DNA of 64,000 nt from Drouetiella sp036703255 (GCA_036703255.1 DATNPL010000241.1:60389-124388); one strand, 5' to 3'. Counted from the first letter of the stretch, positions 43,336-51,272 are shown. The notes: a model not told the origin generated them from the sequence alone. Translations and numbers: made by a program.

Positions 43336-44036
43336 GATCGGCCTCCGGTGCGCGATTTCAAATAGCCTTCTAGGTCTAGGCTGGGTCTAGGCTTTGCTGC
43401 CGGACGAGCTGAGGTCGGGGGGGCAACAGCGCGGACTTCAATCCGACCGATGGTGATGTGTACAGTCGGAGGGGCGTCCGGCTTTTGCCTTGCCTCTTCC
43501 CAAGGCAACACATCCTTAGACACGATCGTAATTTGTGGCTGGATGGGCAAACTGAAGGGCGATCGCGACGCTGCTTGCGGCTGAGTTTGCAGCTGTGTTG
43601 GCAACTGAACGGATAATGGAGCCGAAAGATCTGGAGCCGAAACAGGCTGCGCTGTTAGGTCAGGACACATCTGCTCTGAACTTGGCTGTATGGAGGTAGG
43701 CAAGAAGGCCGATCGCTCCAAGCCAGCGGCAAGGGGTGAAACTGTTGCAGCTCTAGTCGTTCCATCCATCGTTCTGACCGCAGGAAAAGTATCCGCTGCC
43801 GATGAGGGCGATCGCCGCTCCAAAATTTCGGGTGAGCCGTCTATCTGGGAATCAGGCTGTAACTCAGGCGGCAGTGAACTGGATTCCTCCTCCAAAGCGC
43901 GATCTACAGGCTGCAAGCGGGATAATCTATCGGGTGAAGCTGGCTCAAATAAAGACGGCAGCAGCGGCTGAATTGCGATCGTGGGGTCAAAGCTGCGCCG
44001 CACGATAGTGCTGAGATAATCGCTAGAGTTACTCAT
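43332..44036 (-). CDS. Proline-rich CIS linker protein with short conserved C-terminal motif
   Basis: The 234-residue protein is mostly disordered and rich in Pro, Ser, Gln and Leu (for example PTQLQTQPQAASRSPFSLPI). The only block that looks conserved is at the end: TVHITIGRIEVRAVAP and then PRPSLDLEGYLKSRTGG. Similar short IGRIEVRA / L--YL motifs end poorly conserved genes in eCIS loci, so it probably binds another CIS part by that tail. The ATG at 44036 overlaps the upstream stop and its own stop overlaps the cap gene, so it belongs to the operon. It has no tape-measure-like coiled coil. Function unknown. Confidence 0.65.
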   Translation of the reverse strand: MSNSSDYLSTIVRRSFDPTIAIQPLLPSLFEPASPDRLSRLQPVDRALEEESSSLPPELQPDSQIDGSPEILERRSPSSAADTFPAVRTMDGTTRAATVSPLAAGLERSAFLPTSIQPSSEQMCPDLTAQPVSAPDLSAPLSVQLPTQLQTQPQAASRSPFSLPIQPQITIVSKDVLPWEEARQKPDAPPTVHITIGRIEVRAVAPPTSARPAAKPRPSLDLEGYLKSRTGGRS

Positions 44037-44805
44037 AGCCAATCATCTCCAGATAAAGTTGCCGTCGTTTGGCACTTAAGGCTAGGATTTCTGACTCGCG
44101 CCAGCCATAGGCCGCAGCGAGTCGATGCACCTCTTGCAAGGTTCGTCGCGCCCAGACATGCAGCTTGCTCCACAAAAACGACAGGATATCGAATAGGGTT
44201 TGCCACTCATACCCACAGGCAGGGCAGGCAAGGGCAAGCTGCACATTGGCCTGCGGGTCAGCCTGTTCCATCTCTGCGACTACGGCCTCTAGAACACTCG
44301 CAGGCAAATCTCCCACAGACATGGAGCGATCGCCCTGCTGAACTAACAAACAGCGATCGAGCAACTGCTGCCGGATCTGATCAATATTGGGCTGATCGGC
44401 ATTGATCGAATCGGCATTAGACTGATCGGCAACCGCCAGCAGATCAAGGCTGTTGGGCAACCGAAACTCTACAGTGTATGCCTCGAACGCCTTTACCCCA
44501 ACCGCAGCCGTTTCCAAAGGCATATCCGATCGCGTCTCCATTTGCAGATCGGCAACGGCAAAGGTTAGCTCTAGGCGATCGCCACAGTGAGGACAGGTCG
44601 CCAAGCCCGTGATTTGACTGCCAAATAGACTGGCCTGAAGCGCTAACAGCAGCCCATCTCGCTGACCCAGACTCAAACTTGCCAACTGATCTAAGGAGCA
44701 TTCTGGGTAGGCAGCCGCTAGCAAATTCAAGGCGCGATGCACCGGAGCTTGATAAAGTCCCCGTTCCCAGATGTTCAAAAGTTCTGAAGCAGATGGCGAT
44801 CGCAT
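44029..44805 (-). CDS. T4-baseplate-like protein with zinc ribbon, probable CIS assembly factor
   Basis: The 258-residue protein starts MRSPSASELLNIWERGLYQA and has CPHCGDRLEL and, 120 residues later, CPACGYEWQT, four Cys that could hold one zinc. The first half (RALNLLAAAY, LASLSLGQRDGLLLALQASL) and the end (WSKLHVWARRTLQEVHRLAA) match T4 gp51/baseplate-hub-chaperone-like proteins found beside tube genes in CIS loci. A polar insertion with repeated N/D/Q (ADQSNADSINADQPN) lies between. The start at ATG 44805 is preferred; a TTG right after the tube stop is in frame. It probably assists baseplate or tube assembly rather than being a structural part. Confidence 0.72.
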   Translation of the reverse strand: MRSPSASELLNIWERGLYQAPVHRALNLLAAAYPECSLDQLASLSLGQRDGLLLALQASLFGSQITGLATCPHCGDRLELTFAVADLQMETRSDMPLETAAVGVKAFEAYTVEFRLPNSLDLLAVADQSNADSINADQPNIDQIRQQLLDRCLLVQQGDRSMSVGDLPASVLEAVVAEMEQADPQANVQLALACPACGYEWQTLFDILSFLWSKLHVWARRTLQEVHRLAAAYGWRESEILALSAKRRQLYLEMIGYE

Positions 44806-44820
44806 AGTGATTGTACTCAA

Positions 44821-45348
44821 CTAATTTGGCGGCTCGGTAAAACTTGGCTCCGTCGGTTCGGCCACTTCATAATCTCGTTCCCAGCCTTCGTTCTCCAGCT
44901 TGATATGCTGAATAGCGATCGCATTGGCGTTAGCATCGAGATCGGGAAGAGCCTGAAACTCGGAAACCCAGCAGCGAAATAGCTTGTAGGCCAGGGCAAG
45001 CTGCCCAGATTCGTTATACACCTCCAAGATGATGTCTTTGCGGAAGTCCTTGAGCGAAACCTCTGCCCCTAGCCCAGAGCCAAAGTTCCAGACTTTGTTT
45101 GCCCACTTTTCAAACTCGGTGTCATGGGTGACGCCTCGCTCTAGCATGACTGCTTCATATTCAGTGCGTCCGGGCGACTTGCGAGAGCTGCTCGGATCGC
45201 CGCCTTCTCGGTGTTTCACCACCTCTGTCGATCGCTTCAATGAGCCGACTTTGCTCACTCCTGCCACATACCGTCCATCCCACTTCATGCGAAATTTGAA
45301 GTTCTTGTAGGGATCAAATCGCTGGGCATTGACGCTAAATTGAGCCAT
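44821..45348 (-). CDS. Inner tube protein (gp19/Hcp-like)
   Basis: The 175-residue protein is a T4 gp19/Afp1-type tube: QRFDPYKNFKFRMKWDGRYV and AGVSKVGSLKRSTEVVKHRE with GGDPSSSRKSPGRTEYEAVM are diagnostic, then FEKWANKVWNFGS and VYNESGQLALAYKLFRCWVS. It would stack as hexamer rings inside the sheath and carry cargo in its lumen. It is the only gp19-type tube gene here, whereas AFP has three tube paralogues. GGAG precedes the ATG. It follows the sheath gene after 136 bp that hold a tandem repeat. Confidence 0.93.
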   Translation of the reverse strand: MAQFSVNAQRFDPYKNFKFRMKWDGRYVAGVSKVGSLKRSTEVVKHREGGDPSSSRKSPGRTEYEAVMLERGVTHDTEFEKWANKVWNFGSGLGAEVSLKDFRKDIILEVYNESGQLALAYKLFRCWVSEFQALPDLDANANAIAIQHIKLENEGWERDYEVAEPTEPSFTEPPN

Positions 45349-45388
45349 CCCGATCTCCTTAGGGTATACAACTATCCAGTTGAGTAGA

Positions 45389-45436
45389 TGAATAAATGAA
45401 TGGATGAGTCAGTGAATAAATGAATGGATGAGTCAG
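45389..45436. repeat. Perfect 24-bp tandem duplication between sheath and tube genes
   Basis: The 24-mer at 45389-45412 (TGAATAAATGAATGGATGAG plus TCAG) is repeated exactly at 45413-45436. It is itself built from overlapping GAATGAA-like words. It lies in the sheath-tube spacer, the largest break in the first part of the operon. Confidence 0.8.
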
Positions 45437-45484
45437 CAAGTCGATCACCCATTCATCCTTACTTAACGGACTCAAGTTAACGAA

Positions 45485-47083
45485 CTAGATGATGATCTGC
45501 CCCGACAACTGCTGGATTTTGATAATGACAAACTCGGCAGGCTTCAGCGGCGCAAAGCCCACGACAATATTGACAATGCCTGAATTAATGTCGGTTTGCG
45601 TCGTCGTTTCTCGATCGCACTTCACCAGATAAGCCTCACGCGGCGTTTTCCCCTGAAATGCACCCTGACGAAATAGCGTGTTCATAAATGCACCCAGATT
45701 CAGCCGAATTTGTGCCCACAGCGGTTCATCATTCGGTTCAAATACGACCCACTGCGTTCCTCGATACAGGCTTTCCTCAATGTAAAGTGCCAGCCTTCTC
45801 ACCGGAATGTACTTCCATTCGGAGGCAAGGCGATCGTCTCCTTGTAGCGTTCTCGCGCCCCAAACCACACGACCTGCCGCCGGAAAAGCCCGCAGGCAGT
45901 TGATGCCCAAAGGATTTAACTCACCATTTTCAGCATCGTTCAACGGCAGGCTAAGCTGCGGTACGCCTACCAGCGTCGCATCCAGACCCGCCGGAGCTTT
46001 CCAGACGCCGCGCTGCGTGTCGGTACGGGCAAAAATCCCGGCGATCGCCCCACAGGGAGCAAAATCCTCTAGCTGATTGTCTCGCAAAGGGTTAGTCTGC
46101 TTCAGGCGCGGAAAGAAGATTGCGGCATGGTTGCTACGGGTGCCGACACTGCTGATACCCGCCTTGGCTGCATCTTTGCTGCTCCAGCTATTAGGCGGAT
46201 CAACCAGAAGGAAAGCACGATGCGCCTCGCAAAATTGTGCGGCCTCTCCCACCAGTTCGGGTTCAATATTGCCGCCTAGAACATGAGGGGGAATGCAGAG
46301 GAGATTAAACAGATCGGCTTTTTTGAGGGCATATAGCCCCTGTTTATTGGTTTCTAGGCCAACGCCTGTGGTGAATTCTGCTCTCGTTAGGGCTGCGCCG
46401 TCGCTGGCTACCAGATTTGCAGTCTCTACCTTAATACTCGTAACGTGGGGCGCAACATGATCACTCCAAATATCCTCGCCTGCGGCAGGGTCATCCTGTT
46501 TGTCGGGTCGCTGAGCGGGTAAGGCCACAGCAGGATCTTTGCGGACTAAGCTTGATTCGTTCACCAGCACATTGTCTATCTGACGCGGATGCCCCACGGT
46601 GACAGACACATTGCGAAAGACTTCAGTTTGTCCGGTTCCGGTATCCCGAATCGTCAGGTTAAATAGGCTGTTTGCTGCTTCAGTCGGGGAGAGGGCGCGG
46701 GTGTCATGATCGACTCTGGCCCGTAGCTTGTTGCCCCAAGTGCCAGGACTTGCCGCCACTAGCCCTAACGTCTGTGCTGTGCCGATGCCCAGCTTAGCGA
46801 CACTGTTGGTGGCCGGAGGTTTGTGCAACCGCACGACGATCGCCTGACTGCCCCCATTGAGATAAAAGTCTCGGACAGCATAGCCCAGCGAGCTTTCGAG
46901 CCATAATCCACCAAAGATGCGTTCAAAATCGCCGTAACTATTAATCCCGATCGGTTCATTGACTGCACCGCGCAACGCCCGTCCGACAAAAGCTGTGATT
47001 GAGGTGGCAACGCCTGTAACAGTGCGAACACCGCTAGGAATCTCCTCAATATAAACACCTGGATAAGTGGGAGCGATCGGCAT
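45485..47083 (-). CDS. Contractile sheath protein
   Basis: The 532-residue protein starts MPIAPTYPGVYIEEIPSGVR, the conserved N-terminal arm that links neighbouring sheath subunits. Conserved parts follow: SITAFVGRALRGAVNEPIGI, SYGDFERIFGGLW, LGYAVRDFYLNGGSQAIVVR, and the C-terminal linker GTQWVVFEPNDEPLWAQIRL with ETTTQTDINSGIVNIVVGFA and PLKPAEFVIIKIQQLSGQII. This is the Afp2-4/phage tail sheath class. Only one sheath gene is present. AAGGAG lies nine bases before the ATG. It is the first gene of the minus-strand operon, after a 597-bp control region. Confidence 0.95.
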   Translation of the reverse strand: MPIAPTYPGVYIEEIPSGVRTVTGVATSITAFVGRALRGAVNEPIGINSYGDFERIFGGLWLESSLGYAVRDFYLNGGSQAIVVRLHKPPATNSVAKLGIGTAQTLGLVAASPGTWGNKLRARVDHDTRALSPTEAANSLFNLTIRDTGTGQTEVFRNVSVTVGHPRQIDNVLVNESSLVRKDPAVALPAQRPDKQDDPAAGEDIWSDHVAPHVTSIKVETANLVASDGAALTRAEFTTGVGLETNKQGLYALKKADLFNLLCIPPHVLGGNIEPELVGEAAQFCEAHRAFLLVDPPNSWSSKDAAKAGISSVGTRSNHAAIFFPRLKQTNPLRDNQLEDFAPCGAIAGIFARTDTQRGVWKAPAGLDATLVGVPQLSLPLNDAENGELNPLGINCLRAFPAAGRVVWGARTLQGDDRLASEWKYIPVRRLALYIEESLYRGTQWVVFEPNDEPLWAQIRLNLGAFMNTLFRQGAFQGKTPREAYLVKCDRETTTQTDINSGIVNIVVGFAPLKPAEFVIIKIQQLSGQIII

Positions 47084-47680
47084 CAGACGTTCTCCTTTTC
47101 GGTGACTATTTTGATAATTTTGGGGTAGCTGTAGTGGGTGTAGCGGATAGATAAGGGGGTAAAATTGCGCCAGTCAGGACACTTTCTTGCCAACTACCAG
47201 ATCTCTAGAGAGAATGGGCTGCCTCAAATATCTGCCCAAAAACCTGCTGCCAACGAAAGCTGGCAAGACTGAAGCTAATTGAATTGGGGCTAACTTACCC
47301 AGGGCTGGCTTACTGGCTTCATTGAAGCTAATAAAATTGGGGCTACAACACAGGGCTAATGCACGGCTCTAACACACGGCTCTAATGCTCGGCTTAGAGT
47401 CGAGCAGCCGGAACGATCGCTGGGCTACAGATTAAGGCTAAATAGTTCATTAGCATAGACCGTCCTACTCCTGTACAGAAAACTTACAGAAATAAGATGT
47501 CTCACTATCGATGGAGTGAAGAATAACACTGGAACACGACGAAGGAAGCATCCCTATAGGGATCGGTAGATTTGACTATCCCTTTACAAGCTATCAAAGC
47601 AGTTGATCCGTAGAATTGCCCTAGTTTGTAAGACGATCGTTAGAAAAAATTACCTACCGTAACGAAAAAGACGACATTGC
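47084..47680. other. Upstream region of the CIS operon with imperfect direct repeats
   Basis: No gene is supported in this 597-bp gap, which carries the promoter for the CIS operon. A 22-mer GAAGCTAATNNAATTGGGGC (plus TA) occurs at 47271-47292 and 47324-47345 (20 of 22 identical). ACGGCTCTAA occurs at 47363-47372 and 47376-47385. The repeats lie 190-300 bp upstream of the sheath start. Confidence 0.45.
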
Positions 47681-48613
47681 TTAATTCGGCGAGGGTTCCT
47701 GCGGTTCTTCCTCTAGCTTTTCTTCCTCTAATTCCTTTAAAGCGATCTGGTGGCTGGGCGGCAAATCCAGCGCGATCGCTCCCAAAAGTCCTTTACGAAA
47801 ATCATTCAGGATCTGTACACAGGTGCGTTCTTTGTTGCCTTGGTAGCGCTGCTCTGCCAAAACTTCTATAAAACTCTCTCCTGTAATTGTCGCCGGATCA
47901 AGACCATAGCGCGATCGCAGCGGTGCCTCAAACGCGATTTCGGGAGATTGGGCTTGCAACAGCTTGAGGCGATCGACGAAGGCGGCTGCCACGCGCTGAT
48001 TGTCATAGGCTGCTTCGCCAATATCATCACAGATAGCCAACTGCAAAGCGGCCTCCTGATCCTCCATGCGTGAGGGCAGCACGCCAGGTGCATCCAATAG
48101 CTCTAGCTGATCTGAGATTCGCACCCACCGCAACTGACGGGTAATCCCCGGACGACGAGCGCTGTTGACCACCTTGCGCTTCAGCAAGCGGTTAATCAGC
48201 GCCGATTTACCCACATTGGGAAATCCAATTACCACCGCTCGCACAGGTCGGGGCAACATGCCGCGATCGCGTCTCCGCCGATTCATGCGATCGCCCGTAT
48301 CTTTGGTGGCCTGCAACAGCACAGATATTCCCTGCCCCTGATTGGCGTTTGTGAAATAAGGCTGTTCTCCTTGCGCCCGAAACCACTCTGTCCAGGATTG
48401 CTGCACTTGAGGCGGAATCATATCCACTCGATTCAGCACCAGCACATGCTCTTTGCTGCCAATCCAGGTGGCAACCTGAGGGTGGCGTGAGGAGAGAGGA
48501 ATTCTGGCATCGCGTACCTCTAGGACAACATCAACTTTTTTAAGCTGCTCAATGAGCGATCGCTCGGCTTTGGCGATGTGACCGGGATACCACTGGATAG
48601 GAGGAGAAGTCAT
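47681..48613 (-). CDS. rbgA: Ribosome biogenesis GTPase (YlqF/RbgA)
   Basis: The 310-residue protein is a circularly permuted GTPase: G4 (VLVLNRVDMIPP, near residue 58) precedes G1 (GFPNVGKSALINRL) and G3 (LLDAPGVLP). N-terminal IQWYPGHIAKAERSLIEQLK is the YlqF signature. It acts late in 50S assembly, in the cytoplasm. C-terminal TCVQILNDFRKGLLGAIALD completes the ANTAR-like helical domain. A short acidic tail follows. The start at 48613 is by family alignment. Two TGTACTGATTAATC units lie just upstream. Confidence 0.93.
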   Translation of the reverse strand: MTSPPIQWYPGHIAKAERSLIEQLKKVDVVLEVRDARIPLSSRHPQVATWIGSKEHVLVLNRVDMIPPQVQQSWTEWFRAQGEQPYFTNANQGQGISVLLQATKDTGDRMNRRRRDRGMLPRPVRAVVIGFPNVGKSALINRLLKRKVVNSARRPGITRQLRWVRISDQLELLDAPGVLPSRMEDQEAALQLAICDDIGEAAYDNQRVAAAFVDRLKLLQAQSPEIAFEAPLRSRYGLDPATITGESFIEVLAEQRYQGNKERTCVQILNDFRKGLLGAIALDLPPSHQIALKELEEEKLEEEPQEPSPN

Positions 48614-48642
48614 GGGATGAGGGTGGATGGCTGAACCTCTAG

Positions 48643-48670
48643 TGTACTGATTAATCTGTACTGATTAATC
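48643..48670. repeat. 14-bp tandem duplication upstream of rbgA
   Basis: TGTACTGATTAATC at 48643-48656 is repeated exactly at 48657-48670, 30 bp before the rbgA start on the minus strand. Confidence 0.7.
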
Positions 48671-48718
48671 GCCCGCCATATCTGCCAGAGATCTCTGCCA
48701 GAGGTTTATGCCAGAAGT

Positions 48719-49039
48719 TCATTCAATTAACTGCTTTTGATCTTGAGGCAACAAGTCCTCAAAACGATTCTTTGACCAAAACTCAGTCGAGTAGGCGATC
48801 GCTACAATTTCTGATAGCTTAATCAGCCAAACGGTACGGCCATAAGGCGCTTCGGTTTCTTCCTCAGATTCATGCTCAGGCACATGCAGATAAAGAATCT
48901 CGACGAATTCTTCATCTAGATAGACAGGAACGCCCGAGAACCGAGCATCCTTAATTTGCAAATAGACTTCAATCCCTTGCTGAAGGGCTTCTTCAAGTCG
49001 GCGGCTGACTAAATTGGGCGGATGGTGAATCTTACGCAT
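48719..49039 (-). CDS. Conserved-looking hypothetical protein
   Basis: The 106-residue protein, MRKIHHPPNLVSRRLEEALQ with VYLQIKDARFSGVPVYLDEE, has an N-terminal helix and a five-strand beta region (FVEILYLHVPEHESEEET, RTVWLIKLSEIVAIAYST), which looks like a small Sm/OB-type barrel. No signal or membrane segment. GGGGG lies five bases before the ATG. I do not know a function; similar acidic small proteins are frequent in cyanobacteria. It is upstream of rbgA on the same strand with 105 bp between. Confidence 0.7.
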   Translation of the reverse strand: MRKIHHPPNLVSRRLEEALQQGIEVYLQIKDARFSGVPVYLDEEFVEILYLHVPEHESEEETEAPYGRTVWLIKLSEIVAIAYSTEFWSKNRFEDLLPQDQKQLIE

Positions 49040-49250
49040 GACATCCCCCTTTAATGGTTGAATGGATGGCTAATCAAAACTACAACGTTGCTAGGGTTTA
49101 ATTCGATGGCTTTTACAAGTGGACGGTTTGTTTTACGGTTTGGTTTAGAGTCAGGCGCAGGCAGCAACTCTGCCAGAAAATAAGCAACCTGTCTAGAACG
49201 TACCCAAAATTGGGACATTAGTTAAAATCATAGCCGCTTAAAATCAGCCT

Positions 49251-49279
49251 TTACTCATACTACAATGTAGTATGAGTAA
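49251..49279. promoter_or_regulatory. Perfect 29-bp palindrome with TACAATGTA core
   Basis: Arms 49251-49264 and 49266-49279 are exact complements around one central base. The core ACTACAATGTAGT resembles BlaI/MecI/CopY-type operators (TACA-n-TGTA). It is 212 bp before the ATG at 49039 on the minus strand. TGTCTAGAAC lies nearby (49190-49199). No other gene is supported in 49040-49649. Confidence 0.5.
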
Positions 49280-49353
49280 TTTCGGAATCTGACTCGCTGA
49301 AAAACGCACCCCGCTAGCCTCTACTTAGAATTGCACACAAAATTAGACCGAAT

Positions 49354-49398
49354 AGTTTTTTGGAAGTGTTGCGCGGAGCGCAGCACTTCCAAAAAACT
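49354..49398. repeat. 21-bp-stem hairpin, GCGC-GGA-GCGC apex
   Basis: Arms 49354-49374 and 49378-49398 pair at 20 positions plus one G-T, with a GGA loop. Flanking GAATAG and both arms are almost identical to the hairpin cut by the window end at 63965, so these two are copies of one element. It lies between two minus-strand genes, 250 bp after the stop of neither in a close position. Confidence 0.75.
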
Positions 49399-49649
49399 GT
49401 TAAAGGAGCGATGCGAACCGGGCATTCCTGCAGAGCCAACAGTCAAGAAACGCAGGCGTGTTGCTTGAGGGTCAATAGACTGTGGCAACCCTTTTGAAGT
49501 GTCAGCATTCGTAGTGCAGACAGCTCATCCGCGATCAAGAGAGGCTTTGTGCAACGCACAAGGCAACACCCCCCAAGGAAATCTCAAAACTTCAATAGGA
49601 TTGCTCTGCGAAGCGTGATGTTGTTTCTCTCATCCAACAAGGCAGGATG

Positions 49650-50225
49650 CTAGTTCAGCTCTCCAGACTGACGAATCAACGCTGTAGAAAACTTGGCTGC
49701 ATTTTCATGCGCCTCTAGATACTCTTTGCCTCCCAGCATCACATCGCCATAGTAAGCGTAGGGCGTTGCGCCATAGATAGGTAATGGATCATCTTCGGGA
49801 TAGTCTTCCTTCGCTTCTTCAACCATTGCCTTGAGCTGTTTTACCTTAATGCGCTGAGCCGGGAAGTAGTGAAGTTGCGCAGGTGCGCTGCCCAAATAAG
49901 GAAAGGTCGGATCAACAATGCGATCGCCCATTTCGAGCCAAGCATGCTCTATGGGCGCATAGGGCTTGTCTGCAATGACCAAAAAGCCCTGGACATAACT
50001 TACGCCTTCAGTAGTTAAGGCGGCTCGGTAAGCATTGTCAAAGGGTGACTTTGCCTTGCTTTTGATCTGCTTGGCAATTTCTTGGGAAAGTGTTTCGTCC
50101 AGCAATGGATTCATAATTATGGGGTTGAGATTTGCTGGGTCTCCAGTATGGGCCTTTATATAGTCTATATTGTTTACCCAGATGTATTGGCTAGGAGCGT
50201 AGACAGATGAAAGCCGCAAAGGCAC
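49650..50225 (-). CDS. Hypothetical protein, unknown family
   Basis: The frame from a GTG at 50225 encodes 191 residues; ATG 50114 (MNPLLDETLSQEIAKQIKSK) is an alternative start that would remove a 37-residue lead and end the overlap with a small plus-strand frame. The middle SYVQGFLVIADKPYAPIEHA, then WLEMGDRIVDPTFPYLGSAP, has the look of a papain-like/NlpC-type His-containing segment (EHAWLE-G-RIVDPT), common in small hypothetical proteins that handle amide bonds, but no matching Cys is seen. No signal peptide. I do not name a function. It stands apart from its neighbours. Confidence 0.6.
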   Translation of the reverse strand: MPLRLSSVYAPSQYIWVNNIDYIKAHTGDPANLNPIIMNPLLDETLSQEIAKQIKSKAKSPFDNAYRAALTTEGVSYVQGFLVIADKPYAPIEHAWLEMGDRIVDPTFPYLGSAPAQLHYFPAQRIKVKQLKAMVEEAKEDYPEDDPLPIYGATPYAYYGDVMLGGKEYLEAHENAAKFSTALIRQSGELN

Positions 50226-50473
50226 TGGTTTACCTAGAAGGCTCTATAGGAATGGAAACGGTGACGGTTGAGTTTAGATGCTGGGAACAACTCTATGCCG
50301 TCATTCAATCGATTCAGTGTGCCAATCCATCTAAAAAGGCAGGACTGGAAGAGGTGATTGATCCAATCCCTCATAATTTCCCAATCTTTGAATGGCAAAT
50401 CTCCTCTTTTCATCGATTGTCAGCGCGATCGCTTTCTCCATTAGCAAAGCCTCGACCTCTAATCATTCGATAG
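50207..50473 (+). CDS. Possible small protein, weak support
   Basis: An 88-codon frame begins with ATG 50207 and has AGGAG nine bases before it. The translation (VTVEFRCWEQLYAVIQSIQC in the middle) has no family I recognise and no strong composition signal, and its start overlaps the longer reading of the divergent gene by 19 bp. Only one of the two starts can be right. Kept with low confidence because of the ribosome site. Confidence 0.22.
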   Translation: MKAAKALVYLEGSIGMETVTVEFRCWEQLYAVIQSIQCANPSKKAGLEEVIDPIPHNFPIFEWQISSFHRLSARSLSPLAKPRPLIIR

Positions 50474-50726
50474 CGACTCATTTGGCAGCAAATTTTACAA
50501 AACCACAGGATTACCTGAGCTGTTGCTGACTCTGTTGATTACTCTAGAGCAAGAAAACCAAGCTCATACTTGAACCTTTATCTAGCCAAGTCTGGCTCAG
50601 ATATTTCTAAAGGACAGCCTTAGATGGTCGCTCGTTGCGATTGTGATTCAAATTGCGATTGAAATGTATCCATTTTATGGACTCGAGAGTAGAATAGGTA
50701 GTGAATATATCGTTGGTGAGATAAAC

Positions 50727-51272
50727 ATGGCTGTAGCAACTGGCAGACGACCTAAAGCAATTAGTGTTTCAAAGCAGGCAGTGGATCAAGCAGGTGCTCT
50801 ATTGGGTCAACTGCCAGAGAAGCCCAAGGAAAACTTGTCTCTCCGAGACGCCATTGACCAACTCCAAGAAGAGATCAAAGAAGCTTTGTCCAAAGGTTAC
50901 ACCTACATTGATGTTGCAGGTTTGTTAGCAAACAAAGACATTTTGATCAGCCCTGCAACCCTAAAGCGCTACGTTTCTATGGGTCGGGGCAGAGCGGCTC
51001 AGGCACGCAAAGAAGCAGCCAAAACTCCACGCCGCTCTCGCAAGGCTGCAACCGAAGCGAGCGAAACGCCTGAGGCCGTCGAGACACCTTCCGCTTCGTC
51101 AGCACCTACAGGCCAGCGCAAACGCCGCTCTAGCGCCAAAGCAATCGAAGAACCCGTGGCAGAGGCTCCAAAAGCTCAAACAAAAACGACAGGTCGGCGA
51201 CGCAGTGCAGCTAAAACAACTTCCACGGCAACCTCTACTTCTGGAAGAGGCCGTAAGAAGGCGGGAGCTTAG
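50727..51272 (+). CDS. Probable DNA-binding protein with histone-H1-like basic tail
   Basis: The start at ATG 50727 gives 181 residues. Residues 1-90 hold a helical domain: NLSLRDAIDQLQEEIKEALS, KGYTYIDVAGLLANKDILIS and PATLKRYVSMGRGRAAQARK, which reads as a helix-turn-helix like those in small mobilisation or nucleoid proteins. Residues 95-181 are a Lys/Ala/Arg/Pro/Thr-rich tail (RRSRKAATEASETPEAVETP; TGRRRSAAKTTSTATS) like histone H1. Together they suggest a nucleoid-associated or DNA-compacting protein. Targets unknown. No other plasmid gene is near. It is followed by a strong hairpin shared with the convergent ATPase gene. Confidence 0.7.
   Translation: MAVATGRRPKAISVSKQAVDQAGALLGQLPEKPKENLSLRDAIDQLQEEIKEALSKGYTYIDVAGLLANKDILISPATLKRYVSMGRGRAAQARKEAAKTPRRSRKAATEASETPEAVETPSASSAPTGQRKRRSSAKAIEEPVAEAPKAQTKTTGRRRSAAKTTSTATSTSGRGRKKAGA

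Noticed and set aside
25145..47083. Prophage
   Set aside because: No capsid, portal, terminase, integrase or lysis gene; presence of AAA+, Pvc16-like cap and DUF4157 fits an injection system instead.
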